From NCBI GenBank assembly GCA_013289875.1, contig JABCZC010000010.1:28511-92510 (forward strand): a DNA stretch of 64,000 nucleotides, read 5' to 3'. Every line of letters begins with the position of its first letter. Position 1 is the first letter of the stretch. Source of the DNA: Acidobacteriota bacterium. GTDB lineage: Bacteria; Acidobacteriota; Terriglobia; Terriglobales; Acidobacteriaceae. The notes beneath the pieces are model-generated. The model was not told where the DNA came from. It did no database searches and saw only the letters and a program-made list of their open reading frames with translations. Below, one piece after another: positions 48,126-57,601 of this stretch. Made by a program: the position numbers and the translations under genes.

Positions 48126-48701
48126 TTGAGTACAGAGGCGGACTTGCTCGAATTCGAAGCGATCATTCATCGTAACCCAGTCAAGACAGTAGCCTGCCGC
48201 CAGGTCACGCTGCAGGAGGTGGACGCACAGCGCGACGTGTACGACAGCCATCGCCACCGCGTCTTCGCCCTGGCTTTTTACATGACAGGCAACGAGCTGG
48301 AAGCCGAAGAAATATTGACTGGGACCTTCGTTCAGGCTTTTCGCACAGAGACAGTCCCACAGGCCGAGCACGTGGACGCGGCTTTGATCGAAGAGCTGCG
48401 GCAGCGCTTTCCGCTCAGTGAACACGAGCCGGCCGCCGCTGTAATACGCGGACTCATCCCGGCGTCGGGTCTGTCCGGCCAAAACGTTCGCCGCACTGAT
48501 CTGGAGGAAGGCATTCAGACCCTGCCAGCGACGGAGCGGCTTCTCTTCCTGCTACGTGATGTGGAAGGATACTCGCCAGCAGCCATCTCGGAGTTGCTGA
48601 AGATTCCCGAATCCCAAGTGCAGCGCTCGCTTTTCTCGGCGCGCATCCGGCTGCGTCAGACATTAGCCGCAGCGAACGCCGACCGGCGCGAGGCAGCCTA
48701 G
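48126..48701 (+). CDS. Divergent ECF-like sigma factor
   Basis: The 191-residue protein starts at TTG. Residues 35-75 (YDSHRHRVFALAFYMTGNELEAEEILTGTFVQAFR) resemble sigma region 2, and residues 125-180 (GIQTLPATERLLFLLRDVEGYSPAAISELLKIPESQVQRSLFSARIRLRQTL) are a good sigma region 4 with its helix-turn-helix. Region 2 is shorter in conserved residues than in the RpoE-like factor at 30393, and the linker is long. No anti-sigma gene is beside it. A DNA-binding transcription role is likely; use of a distinct promoter class is inference. Confidence 0.75.
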   Translation: MSTEADLLEFEAIIHRNPVKTVACRQVTLQEVDAQRDVYDSHRHRVFALAFYMTGNELEAEEILTGTFVQAFRTETVPQAEHVDAALIEELRQRFPLSEHEPAAAVIRGLIPASGLSGQNVRRTDLEEGIQTLPATERLLFLLRDVEGYSPAAISELLKIPESQVQRSLFSARIRLRQTLAAANADRREAA

Positions 48702-48741
48702 TTCTTTCGTTTCAGCTCTTTCATCCTTCACAACTGGTTGA

Positions 48742-50142
48742 TCAGCGCTGTTTCGATTTGTCCGCCTGGGCGCGGCGATTCGTGACCCAGTCCGCCTTGG
48801 TTGTCTGGCGCGCCCGGCCGAGCGCCAGAGCGTGCGGAGGCACTTCTTCAGTGATCGTCGAGCCCGCGGCGATGTAGGCTCCCTCTCCGATCGCGACCGG
48901 CGCGACTAGTGTAGAGTCGCTGCCGACGAATACCCCATCTCCGATCAGCGTCCGGTGCTTGTTCACGCCGTCGTAGTTGCAGGTGATGGTGCCGGCTCCA
49001 ATGTTCACGCCGCTTCCGATCTCGGCGTCGCCCAGATAAGAGAGGTGATTCGCCTTCGATCCCTTGCCGATCTTTACCTTCTTGGTCTCGACAAAGTTGC
49101 CTACATGCGCGCCCTCGCCAATCTCGCTTTCAGGCCGTATGTGCGAGTAGGGGCCGATCATGGCCGCCGCGTCGATGCGTGAATTAACGATGACGCAGCC
49201 TTGCCGCACCAGCACCCCATTCGCGAGCGTGGAGTTTTCGATTACTGAGTAGGAGCGAACCCGGCAGTCCTCGCCAATTCGGGTTTCGCCCAACAACTGG
49301 ACGAAGGGCTCGATGATGGTATCGGCGCCGATCTCGACATCGGCGTCGATGACCGTCGTCTCGGGACGCAGAATCGTCACGCCCCTGGCCATCAGCTTGC
49401 GGGCGGTATCGAGGCGCAACTCGCGGTCGAGGTCCATCATTTCGGCGATGGTGTTGGCGCCGAGCACTTCGGTCGCCGTTGCGGCCTCAAGCGCGACGAC
49501 ACGCTCGCCGGCGGCGGCGAGGAGACCGGCCATGTCAGTCAGGTAATACTCGCCGTGCGCGTTCTCGGTCTTCAGCTCGGAGATGTGCGCGAAGAGCGGG
49601 TTAGTTTTGAAGGCGTAGATGCCGGAGTTGATCTCGCGGACAGTGCGCTGCTCGGGCGTGAGCGCTTTTTGCTCAACGATCGCCTTCACTTCAGGTGAGT
49701 CGGGCTTTGTGCGGAGCACGCGCCCATAGCCGTCTGGGTCGGCGGGAGCGGCGGTCAGTACGGTCATCGCCGCGCGTTCCTGGATGTGAAAATCGCGCAG
49801 CCGGGCCATGGTTTCGGATTTCAGAAGCGGCACGTCTCCGGACAGAATGAGCAATTGCTGGTAGTCGCTTACGGCGGACGCGGCGGTCTGAATGGCGTGG
49901 CCGGTTCCGCGCTGCTCTTCCTGGTGGATGAAGCGAACGCCTGTGTCCTTCACGGCAGCCTGGACCGTCGCGGCCTGGTGCCCGACGACAACGTAGATGT
50001 CGTGCGGCGCGACGATCTGGCTGGCGCTGGCTATAACGTGGCGGAGCAGAGCTTTTCCGCCGATTTCGTGCAGGACCTTGGCACGTTTCGACTTGAGGCG
50101 CATGCCCTTGCCTCCGGCCATGATGACGATTGCTAAATGCAT
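48742..50142 (-). CDS. glmU: Bifunctional GlcNAc-1-phosphate uridyltransferase / glucosamine-1-phosphate acetyltransferase
   Basis: Makes UDP-GlcNAc for peptidoglycan and lipopolysaccharide. The N-terminal nucleotidyltransferase has AIVIMAGGKGMRLKSKRAKVLHEIGGK; the usual threonine of GTRM is methionine here. The left-handed beta-helix acetyltransferase (from about residue 255) has hexapeptide repeats, the catalytic histidine in GKGSKANHLSYLGDAEIG, then NIGAGTITCNYDGVNKHRTLIGDGVFVGSD. The length of 466 residues is normal. It is followed on the opposite side by the sigma factor gene and preceded by the M16 peptidase pair. Confidence 0.95.
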   Translation of the reverse strand: MHLAIVIMAGGKGMRLKSKRAKVLHEIGGKALLRHVIASASQIVAPHDIYVVVGHQAATVQAAVKDTGVRFIHQEEQRGTGHAIQTAASAVSDYQQLLILSGDVPLLKSETMARLRDFHIQERAAMTVLTAAPADPDGYGRVLRTKPDSPEVKAIVEQKALTPEQRTVREINSGIYAFKTNPLFAHISELKTENAHGEYYLTDMAGLLAAAGERVVALEAATATEVLGANTIAEMMDLDRELRLDTARKLMARGVTILRPETTVIDADVEIGADTIIEPFVQLLGETRIGEDCRVRSYSVIENSTLANGVLVRQGCVIVNSRIDAAAMIGPYSHIRPESEIGEGAHVGNFVETKKVKIGKGSKANHLSYLGDAEIGSGVNIGAGTITCNYDGVNKHRTLIGDGVFVGSDSTLVAPVAIGEGAYIAAGSTITEEVPPHALALGRARQTTKADWVTNRRAQADKSKQR

Positions 50143-50195
50143 AGGGACAGGGTACAGGGTTCAGCGGTTAGTCAGGGATTGCTCCCACTCACATC

Positions 50196-51710
50196 CTAAT
50201 TGGGTCTTTCCATCTGCTGCTGCATGCCCGGAGGCATGGGGATCGTAATGTCAATGGGATGAGGCGTCCCCAGCTTGAGGTCAGTCAGCGGAACATCAAA
50301 TTGCTGCTCATTGCCGACGACGAGCACGGCCATCTTTGCAGGATCGATGTACTTTTTCGCGACGCGTTCCAAATCCGCGATGGTCACGGCTTCGATGCCG
50401 GCGCGATATCTGGCGAGAAAGTCAGGGGGATATCCGTAGAACTCAAGGGTGACGGCCTCAGTGAGCACCTTTTCCTTGCTGTCATAACGAAAGATGAAAG
50501 AGTTCAGCAACTGGTCTTTGCCACTCGTTAATTCCGGGTCAGTGAAGGGCTCCGTTCTGAGCTTGTTGATTTCTTCAAGCATGGCCTGCGTGGTCTTTAC
50601 CGTGGTCTCGCTCTTGGTTGAAGCAGCCGTGTAGAACATTCCCGGATGATCGTACGATGCGCCATAGCCGCCGCTTACAGAGTAGGCCAGACCCAGCTTC
50701 GTGCGCACTTCCTGAAAGAGCCGCGAGCCAAAGCCGCCGGAAAAGATTTCGTTCATCATCACCAGTGCGTAATAGTCGGGATTGCGCCGCTCTGTGCCGA
50801 GTCCGACGATCCACACATTGCTCTGATTTACATCGGCCTTATTCACGACGTAGACGCCGGGTATCGGTCCTGGGAATTCTCCTGAAGGTTTCGGCCACGC
50901 AGCGCCGCGCGGAAGGCTCTCGAAGGTCTCGCGGAGCTTCTTTTCCATCGCGGCGGAATCGAAGTCTCCTTCCACTGCGATGATGATGTTGTTCGCAGTG
51001 ACGGTCTTGTCGTGCCATGCCTTCAGATCGTTGACGGTCACGGCCATTACAGTCGAGATCTCGGGCTGGCGCGCATACGGACTGTTCTTGCCGTAGACGA
51101 GCATGGCCGCTTCGCGCTCGGCGATTTCCGCGGCATCGTCATTTCTTCTGATGATGCCCGCGACCGCCTGCTGCTTGGCCAGCTTCAGCTTTTCATCGCT
51201 GAAGGACGGATGCTCGAGTAGATCGACCGCGATGCCGAAGACCTGGTCTTCGTCTTTCGTCAGGCACGACCAAGAGACGGACGTGGAATCGACATCGCCG
51301 CCGGTCTCGACCTTCGCCGCCTTGGCTTCGAGCAGGTCGTCGAGTTTGTCTCCGTTCATGGTGGGCGTGCCGCTGGTTCTCCAGGTCTCGCCGTATAGGC
51401 CGATGAGGCCGGTCTTTGCCGCCGGCACATCGCGCTCGCCACCGCGCATGTTGATGGAACCGTAGATGAAGGGCAGCTCATGGTCTTCCTCGAGAAGGAT
51501 CACAAGACCATTGCTGAGCTGAATTCGCTTCGGCGGCTCGGGATTGAATGGGGCGAGCGGCGGGATCGGAATTTTCGTCCATGGCTCAGGCTGGCGGGCA
51601 GCTTTTGCGTCGGCCGGTACAACCGTTGTCTGGGTTTGCTGCGCGAACGAGACGAAGGCACTGTAGAGCAGGGCAGCGGCGAGAAGAGATGCGCGACGTG
51701 TGACTGTCAT
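50196..51710 (-). CDS. M16 family protein, probable inactive partner
   Basis: The 504-residue protein has a signal peptide (LLAAALLYSAFVSFAQ) and the two-lobed M16 (pitrilysin/insulinase) fold, with GLGTERRNPDYYALVMMNEIFSGGFGSRLFQEVRTKLGLAYSVSGGY in the second half. At the position of the zinc motif HxxEH it reads GLIGLYGETWRTSG, so the zinc ligands are missing. In two-subunit M16 enzymes one chain carries HxxEH and the other supplies the substrate-binding R/Y pair, as seen here. Its ATG overlaps the stop of the catalytic partner gene by four bases. Confidence 0.9.
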   Translation of the reverse strand: MTVTRRASLLAAALLYSAFVSFAQQTQTTVVPADAKAARQPEPWTKIPIPPLAPFNPEPPKRIQLSNGLVILLEEDHELPFIYGSINMRGGERDVPAAKTGLIGLYGETWRTSGTPTMNGDKLDDLLEAKAAKVETGGDVDSTSVSWSCLTKDEDQVFGIAVDLLEHPSFSDEKLKLAKQQAVAGIIRRNDDAAEIAEREAAMLVYGKNSPYARQPEISTVMAVTVNDLKAWHDKTVTANNIIIAVEGDFDSAAMEKKLRETFESLPRGAAWPKPSGEFPGPIPGVYVVNKADVNQSNVWIVGLGTERRNPDYYALVMMNEIFSGGFGSRLFQEVRTKLGLAYSVSGGYGASYDHPGMFYTAASTKSETTVKTTQAMLEEINKLRTEPFTDPELTSGKDQLLNSFIFRYDSKEKVLTEAVTLEFYGYPPDFLARYRAGIEAVTIADLERVAKKYIDPAKMAVLVVGNEQQFDVPLTDLKLGTPHPIDITIPMPPGMQQQMERPN

Positions 51711-53263
51711 CGTGCACCTGCCTGCGACTGCTGCGGCCGTTTGAGTTCTGCGAACTCAATCATTGCGTAGGTCCGGTTGTTCTCGACGAATATCTTGTTC
51801 GCCACTCTGCGCACGTCCGCCTTGGTTACTGCATCGATCTTCTGCAATTGGTTGAATAACTCCCGCCAGTCTCCGTAGCGCTGCTGATAAATGGCCAGCT
51901 GCTCGGCCAGTCCCTGGTTATCGCCCAGACCGCGGAGCAGATCGGCGCGGGCGCGGGTTTTGAACATGGCGAGTTCTTCATCGGTGATGTCAGAGGTCTT
52001 CAACTTTTCGATCTCTTTGTGAATGCCGGTCCGCATTTCTTCGGGCGTGTGTCCCTGGTTAGGCACGGCGGCGAAGGCGAAGAGCCCGGGATACTTGTCG
52101 CCCGGGAATCCGCTGAAGCCCTCGGCCACAGCGGCGATCTGCTGATCGCGCACCAGCGAACGATAGAGGCGCGAGGTACGGCCGTTTGAGAAGATGTCCT
52201 GGATTGCGTCATACACCGCGTCGTCGGGATCGAGATAGTCGGGGCGGTGGTAGCCCTCGAGATACAGAGGCTGCGTGGCCTCGCGGATGACGACCGACTT
52301 CTCGGCTGTCTGCGGAGGCTCGACCGTCGTCATCTCCTCGGGCTTTGGCCCAGAGGGGATCGCGCCGAAATACCTTTCGAGGATCGGCATGACCTGGCTT
52401 GCTTTCACGTCGCCTGCAACCGCAACGACGATATTGGCGGGCACGTAGTACTTCCTGTGGAAGGCCTCGGCCTCGGTGGCGGTGATCTGGCTGAGCTCGC
52501 TCTGCCAGCCGACGTTGGGCCGATGATAGGGGTGGGCTACGTAGGCAGCAGCAAGAAACTGCTCCTCCATGCGGCCGATAGGATTTGAGTCGACGCGCAT
52601 GCGCCGCTCTTCCATCACCACGTCACGCTCCTTGTAGAACTCACGCGGCACAGGATTAGCGATGCGGTCGCTCTCCATGTAGGCCCACAGTTCGAAGCGG
52701 TTGGCAGGCATGCTCCAGAAGTATTGGGTTGCGTCGAGACTCGTCTCCGCGTTGAGGCCAGACGCGCCGTTGGCCTCGGCGATCTCCGTAAACTCGTTGG
52801 GAATCACGTATTGCTGCGCATCCTTCTGCGCGGCGAGGAAGGCGTCGTGCAACTGCTGCAGTCTTGCCGGGTCCTTGCCGACACGCTTGCGAAACTCGGC
52901 GTCATACGCGGCATAGGCCACCTCGACCTTGTCGAGCGCGACTTTTTCGGCGGCGTAGTTGGTCGTGCCAATGTCTTTCGTACCCTTGAAGGCCAGATGC
53001 TCGAACATGTGCGCTAGTCCAGACTGACCGCCCGGGTCGTTTGCGTCGCCAGCGTCCACAATCGTGAAATAGGAAAAGACGGGAGCCTCGGGCCGTTCGC
53101 AGACGATGAGGGTGAGCCCGTTCGGCAGCACTTTGACGGTGACACGCTTCTCAAAATCCGCGAGGAAATGGGCAGGGCTGGACATGTCCTGGCCGAAACC
53201 GTGGGCGGCAATTGCCAGACAGCATCCCAGCGCCAGCCAACGCGCGGCAGATAGAACTTTCAT
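51707..53263 (-). CDS. M16 family zinc metallopeptidase, catalytic subunit
   Basis: From ATG 53263 (GAGG six bases before) the protein has 518 residues. The signal peptide ends near GFGQ, and the inverted zinc motif HMFEH is seen in QSGLAHMFEHLAFKGTKDIG, with the distal glutamate further on (FTEIAEANGASGLNAETSLD region). A C-terminal lobe follows (VYDAIQDIFSNGRTSRLYRSLV). It would degrade peptides in the periplasm as a heterodimer with the product of the overlapping downstream gene. Confidence 0.93.
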   Translation of the reverse strand: MKVLSAARWLALGCCLAIAAHGFGQDMSSPAHFLADFEKRVTVKVLPNGLTLIVCERPEAPVFSYFTIVDAGDANDPGGQSGLAHMFEHLAFKGTKDIGTTNYAAEKVALDKVEVAYAAYDAEFRKRVGKDPARLQQLHDAFLAAQKDAQQYVIPNEFTEIAEANGASGLNAETSLDATQYFWSMPANRFELWAYMESDRIANPVPREFYKERDVVMEERRMRVDSNPIGRMEEQFLAAAYVAHPYHRPNVGWQSELSQITATEAEAFHRKYYVPANIVVAVAGDVKASQVMPILERYFGAIPSGPKPEEMTTVEPPQTAEKSVVIREATQPLYLEGYHRPDYLDPDDAVYDAIQDIFSNGRTSRLYRSLVRDQQIAAVAEGFSGFPGDKYPGLFAFAAVPNQGHTPEEMRTGIHKEIEKLKTSDITDEELAMFKTRARADLLRGLGDNQGLAEQLAIYQQRYGDWRELFNQLQKIDAVTKADVRRVANKIFVENNRTYAMIEFAELKRPQQSQAGAR

Positions 53264-53348
53264 GAAACCTCGTGAGGGGTTGGAGTCAATCGCGCAGTCT
53301 TCAGACGTACGCACACAGATTTGACGCTAACCGGCGCGATTCGGAGTG

Positions 53349-53870
53349 TCAAACCTGACGCATTTCTCCGGCAAAGGCCAGCCGCACCTGCCTGGTGTTG
53401 AAATACACCAGCCACCAGAGACCGATCAGCGCGAGCACACCATCGATGGCGGCAACGGCGAGCAGCAATGAGGAAATTTCGATCTGGCCGGGATGGGTTG
53501 TCGAGCCATTCGGGATTGTCAGACCGCTGAAATCGTATTTGCTGCGGATGACGACCAGGCCCACGCTTTGGATGGCAAAAAAACAGAGGTCCATGGCTCC
53601 GATGGCCATAATCGAAAAGCGCGCCCACGGCTTGAGCTGAAAGAGCCCGGTGACAGTCCAAAAGCACCACACGACGACGGCCAGCGTGAGCAGGTCAAAG
53701 CAGACGAAGAAGATTCTGACGGCGGGAATCTTCGGGATAATGGGATTGTGGGTGAGGAACAATGCGCCAATCGACAGCAATGCGAGCAACAATCCAAGGC
53801 AAGCCATGATGGACAACACAAAGGCCGCAATGCTTACTCCCGCCGGTCTGTCGATCCCTTGCCTGGACAT
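53349..53870 (-). CDS. Four-span membrane protein of unknown function
   Basis: The 173-residue protein has four membrane segments (VSIAAFVLSIMACLGLLLALLSIGALFL; IFFVCFDLLTLAVVVWCFWTVTGLF; FSIMAIGAMDLCFFAIQSVGLVVI; SSLLLAVAAIDGVLALIGLWWLVYF) and a short polar loop (residues 110-130). The final helix WLVYFNTRQVRLAF is typical of small integral proteins found in Acidobacteria. No named family is recognised. It starts 89 bases after the AsmA-like exported protein gene ends and shares its strand. Confidence 0.7.
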   Translation of the reverse strand: MSRQGIDRPAGVSIAAFVLSIMACLGLLLALLSIGALFLTHNPIIPKIPAVRIFFVCFDLLTLAVVVWCFWTVTGLFQLKPWARFSIMAIGAMDLCFFAIQSVGLVVIRSKYDFSGLTIPNGSTTHPGQIEISSLLLAVAAIDGVLALIGLWWLVYFNTRQVRLAFAGEMRQV

Positions 53871-53959
53871 TCGCGTTCCTCCGCAACAGGACCCAGCTTA
53901 ACTGTCGGGCCGTATTTGATCACGCAAAAAGTGAGCGTCGGCGTCGCGGAGAGCTTCGG

Positions 53960-54886
53960 TTACTTCTTTTTGGAGATTGCCGCGTAGTCAGGCATGTAGA
54001 CCACCAGACCCATGCTGAGCAGGGATTTCGAGTATCCGGCTGCGAGCTGCTGCTGGTAGTGGTCGAGGGAGAAGTCAAAAGCATTCGACGGATCTTTGTC
54101 GACAAGCTCCAGATCCACATCCTCCATCGTCAGCTTGCCGAATTTCATCCTTCCGCCGCGAAAATAGATGTAGTTTTTCGCGCCATCCGGCGCTGCAGGC
54201 GGCGGCGAGTTGGCGGGTCCGAAGACCTGCACCATCTCGTTCCCGTCGATCCGCACGGAGGTCAACTTGCCGGCAACGCGCGGCGGTGGAAACAACGCTG
54301 CGATGGGCAGGATGATATCGTCGCCCTCGATGTAGAACCTCGATTCCTTCTCCGGCTGAGCGACCTGGGAGAGCTTGATGCCCAGAAAATCCAGGAAGCC
54401 CTTCTTTACAACTCCCGCCACCTTCAAGTCAGTAAAGCGGAGACGGATGGCGCTGTCGCTGGCGAGAGAAAGAGTGCCCTTCCCTTCAAGGGGCACGTCG
54501 ACACCTTTGTGCACGATTCCCTTGACTGCAACCGTTCCGCCGTCGAATCGAATCGTGAGATTCTTGATTGGAGTTTTTGCATGCGGCAGCAGGTAGTAAT
54601 TCGTCAGCGTAGTCAGATCTTCGGCTCTCAGGTGAGTCTCACCCGACCGGATTTGCAGCGTGAACGAGGTTTTATTGTCGAGGGAGACTGTTTGCCCCGG
54701 CCTGGGAATCATCCAGGCGTCGAGGCGAGCGACGCTGAGGACAACACCCTCCATGACATGAAATTGAGCGTTATGCACCTGCATGCGTACCGCGCCAGGA
54801 ACTGGAGGCTTTGGGTCCGCAGGCGCCGCCATCGCCGATGTGGTGGACAGGAATAGAGCCAGTATCGAACGGGAAATCACTTTCAT
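53960..54886 (-). CDS. Exported protein of unknown function
   Basis: The 308-residue protein has a signal peptide (RSILALFLSTTSAMAAP) and then a long all-beta sequence with regular alternation (VSLDNKTSFTLQIRSGETHLRAEDLTTLTNYYLL; TIRFDGGTVAVKGIVHKGVDVPLEGKGTLSLASDSAIRLRFTDLKVAGV). This composition resembles lipid- or hydrophobic-ligand-binding exported proteins of the DUF2993/AsmA type, but the match is by style only. The C-terminus (YMPDYAAISKKK) is basic. The function is not known. Confidence 0.7.
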   Translation of the reverse strand: MKVISRSILALFLSTTSAMAAPADPKPPVPGAVRMQVHNAQFHVMEGVVLSVARLDAWMIPRPGQTVSLDNKTSFTLQIRSGETHLRAEDLTTLTNYYLLPHAKTPIKNLTIRFDGGTVAVKGIVHKGVDVPLEGKGTLSLASDSAIRLRFTDLKVAGVVKKGFLDFLGIKLSQVAQPEKESRFYIEGDDIILPIAALFPPPRVAGKLTSVRIDGNEMVQVFGPANSPPPAAPDGAKNYIYFRGGRMKFGKLTMEDVDLELVDKDPSNAFDFSLDHYQQQLAAGYSKSLLSMGLVVYMPDYAAISKKK

Positions 54887-55108
54887 GGATAAGACTCTCC
54901 AGGTGCAGGTGAGTTGGTTAGATGCGGCCCCAAAGTCCGTCGCGCGAGAGAATCGTTACATACGTGATCGCGTTGACCAGTCGAAATAGCATTGCAAGGG
55001 TGACTCGCTTGACCCTCGACTATATGGCTCAGTATTCTGCCCCCGTATATGCCACCTTATTCACCCGTGCAATCCGGCGTGCACTCTGATAGCCAGGGGA
55101 ACAAAAAC

Positions 55109-57574
55109 ATGAGCACCGCCGCCGCAGCAAAAACTCCATCTTACGCCGCAACCCCGCTGATGCGCCGCGCGGCTGTCCTGGGAGCCGGCTCCATGGGTTC
55201 GCGTATCGCCGCGCATCTGGCCAACGCGGGCATCCCAGTATTGCTGCTCGACATTATCCCGCCGGGCGACAACGATCCCAAGGCACGGAGCAGCATCGCT
55301 TCGGGCGCCATCGCCGCGCTGCTCAAGGCAAAGCCAGCGTCCTTCTACGATGCCGCGTCGGCGCGGCTGATCACGCCCGGTAATTTTGAGGACGATCTGG
55401 CGGGGTTGAAAGACTGCGACTGGATCATCGAGGCGGTCACAGAAGACCTGGCGATTAAGCAGGCGCTGCTGGCGAAGATCATTCCGCACCTCGCTCCGGG
55501 CTCGATCATCACAACTAATACCAGCGGGCTACCGGTCGCGTCGATTGCCGCGAATTCGCCGCCGGATTTCCGAAAGCGCTGGTTCGGCACGCACTTTTTC
55601 AATCCGCCGCGTTACATGAGGCTGCTGGAGATCATCCCAACGGCTGAAGCCGACCCCGCTGCTGTGTCGTCAATTGCGGCGTTTGCCGATCGCCGCCTGG
55701 GCAAGTCGATCGTTTACGCAAGAGACACGCCCAACTTCATTGCCAACCGCATCGGTGTATTTTCCATGCTGACCGCCGTTCGCCTGATGCAGGAGCAAAA
55801 CCTTACGATTGAAGATGTGGATGCGCTCACCGGGTCCGTGATCGGATGGCCGCGCACCGGAACCTTTCGCCTGGCAGACATGGTCGGCATTGATGTGGTC
55901 GCGCATGTCGCCCGGAACTTCGCCGAATCGCGTGGCAGCGATACGAGTGCGGTTCGTCTGGCTCCGTTTATTGAAACGATGCTCGAACGGCGCTGGCTGG
56001 GAGATAAGACCGGGCAGGGGTTCTACAAAAAAGATCCACAGGCCAAGGATCCCAAGAGCAGCCGTCTCGCGCTCGATTGGCAAACGCTCGAATATCGCAT
56101 GGCAGGGCGTCCGAAGTTTCCTTCTGTCGAGATGGCCAAAAACGCCGAGTCGCTCCCGGAGCGCCTGCGGCTGGTGCTTGACGGCGATGTAAAGAAGGAC
56201 AAGGCCGCGGCATTTCTTCTTCCGCTGCTCACCGGAATCTGGAATTATGCCGCCGACTGCCTGCCTGAGATCGCCGATTCGGCTGCCTCAATCGATCGCG
56301 CAATGCGCACCGGTTTCAATTGGGAACTGGGGCCGTTCGAGATGTGGGATGCGGCCGGAGTGGCCGAGACAACCGCTCGGCTTCGCACTGCAGGCCAGCA
56401 TGTGAGCGCGCAAGCTGGGGCGCTGCTCGCCGCAGGCAAGACCGCGTGGTACGAAGAGACGGCAGAGGGCTGCTGCGTTTTCGATCCTGAGACCGGCTAC
56501 AAACCGATCAAGCAGCCGGAAGGAGTCGCGAGCGCCGCAACATTCCGGCGCGCAAATAAAGTCGTCCGCAAAAATCCAGGCTGCTCGCTGATCGACATCG
56601 GCGAAGACATTGCGCTTCTGGAGCTGCACTCGAAGAAGAATGCCATCGGCGACGATATCGTTTCGCTGATCACGCAGACACTCAATCCAGCGAGTGAGTA
56701 TGTGCGCAACTTCCGCGGCTTCGTCATCAGCGGAGAGTCCAGCGACTTCTCGGTCGGGGCGAATCTCATGCAGCTTCTTCTCGGCATCCAGGAAGGAGAC
56801 TGGGACGAGGTTGCTCTCGCGGTACGCGCGTTCCAGCGCATGACTGCGTCCATCAAATTCTGCCCCCGTCCGGTGGTCGCAGCTCCCTTCAATCTGTGCC
56901 TGGGTGGAGGGACGGAGATATCGCTGCACGCCGCACGGCGTCAGCCCTATGCCGAGCTCTATATGGGGCTCGTTGAAACCGGAGTGGGTCTTGTGCCCGG
57001 AGGCGGAGGCACCAAGGAAATGGCTCTCCACGCGATCGATGCCGCGCGAGCCTCATCGGGGATCGATGACGCTGCCGCGCCGGTACGCTTCGCTCTTTGC
57101 GCCGATCTGCAGGATGCTCTGCGCCAGCGGTTCGAGACGATCGCCATGGCCAAGGTGTCGACGTCGGCAGCCGAGGCACGGGCTCTCGATCTGCTTGCGC
57201 CTGCCGACCAGATCACCCTGAACCGCGAGCGCCTGCTTCTGGATGCGCGCGAAGCCGCTATCTACCTGGCCGAGACCGGCTATGCCGCGCCGGCTCCACG
57301 CACCGTGGCTGTTCCGGGGGAAGCGGCGCTGCCCACGCTCAAGCTTGGGATTCACCTGATGCGGCAGGCCGAGTACATCAGCGATCACGACGTTACGGTC
57401 GCCACTCACGTTGCGCGCATTCTGTGCGGGGGAGCGCTGACGCCGGGGTCGCTGGTGACGGAACAATATCTGCTCGACCTCGAGCGCGAGTCGTTTCTGT
57501 CGTTGTGCGGCGAGCGCAAAACGCAGGAGCGCATTGCGCACACCCTGCAAACCGGCAGACCGCTACGGAATTGA
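55109..57574 (+). CDS. fadN: 3-hydroxyacyl-CoA dehydrogenase / enoyl-CoA hydratase (FadN type)
   Basis: From ATG 55109 (AGGGGA eight bases before) the protein has 821 residues. The dehydrogenase comes first: NAD-binding AAVLGAGSMGSRIAAHLANAG near residue 20, GTHFFNPPRYMRLLEIIPT and a C-terminal helical domain. The crotonase-type hydratase comes last (from about 500): FVISGESSDFSVGANLMQL, CLGGGTEISLHAA and GLVETGVGLVPGGGGTKEMAL, with the catalytic glutamate. This order is the reverse of FadB/FadJ and matches Bacillus FadN. It performs the middle two steps of fatty-acid beta-oxidation. Thiolase and acyl-CoA dehydrogenase genes follow on the same strand. Confidence 0.93.
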   Translation: MSTAAAAKTPSYAATPLMRRAAVLGAGSMGSRIAAHLANAGIPVLLLDIIPPGDNDPKARSSIASGAIAALLKAKPASFYDAASARLITPGNFEDDLAGLKDCDWIIEAVTEDLAIKQALLAKIIPHLAPGSIITTNTSGLPVASIAANSPPDFRKRWFGTHFFNPPRYMRLLEIIPTAEADPAAVSSIAAFADRRLGKSIVYARDTPNFIANRIGVFSMLTAVRLMQEQNLTIEDVDALTGSVIGWPRTGTFRLADMVGIDVVAHVARNFAESRGSDTSAVRLAPFIETMLERRWLGDKTGQGFYKKDPQAKDPKSSRLALDWQTLEYRMAGRPKFPSVEMAKNAESLPERLRLVLDGDVKKDKAAAFLLPLLTGIWNYAADCLPEIADSAASIDRAMRTGFNWELGPFEMWDAAGVAETTARLRTAGQHVSAQAGALLAAGKTAWYEETAEGCCVFDPETGYKPIKQPEGVASAATFRRANKVVRKNPGCSLIDIGEDIALLELHSKKNAIGDDIVSLITQTLNPASEYVRNFRGFVISGESSDFSVGANLMQLLLGIQEGDWDEVALAVRAFQRMTASIKFCPRPVVAAPFNLCLGGGTEISLHAARRQPYAELYMGLVETGVGLVPGGGGTKEMALHAIDAARASSGIDDAAAPVRFALCADLQDALRQRFETIAMAKVSTSAAEARALDLLAPADQITLNRERLLLDAREAAIYLAETGYAAPAPRTVAVPGEAALPTLKLGIHLMRQAEYISDHDVTVATHVARILCGGALTPGSLVTEQYLLDLERESFLSLCGERKTQERIAHTLQTGRPLRN

Positions 57575-57601
57575 TGCGGCCCGTCAGAACAATCCTGTGC
57601 C

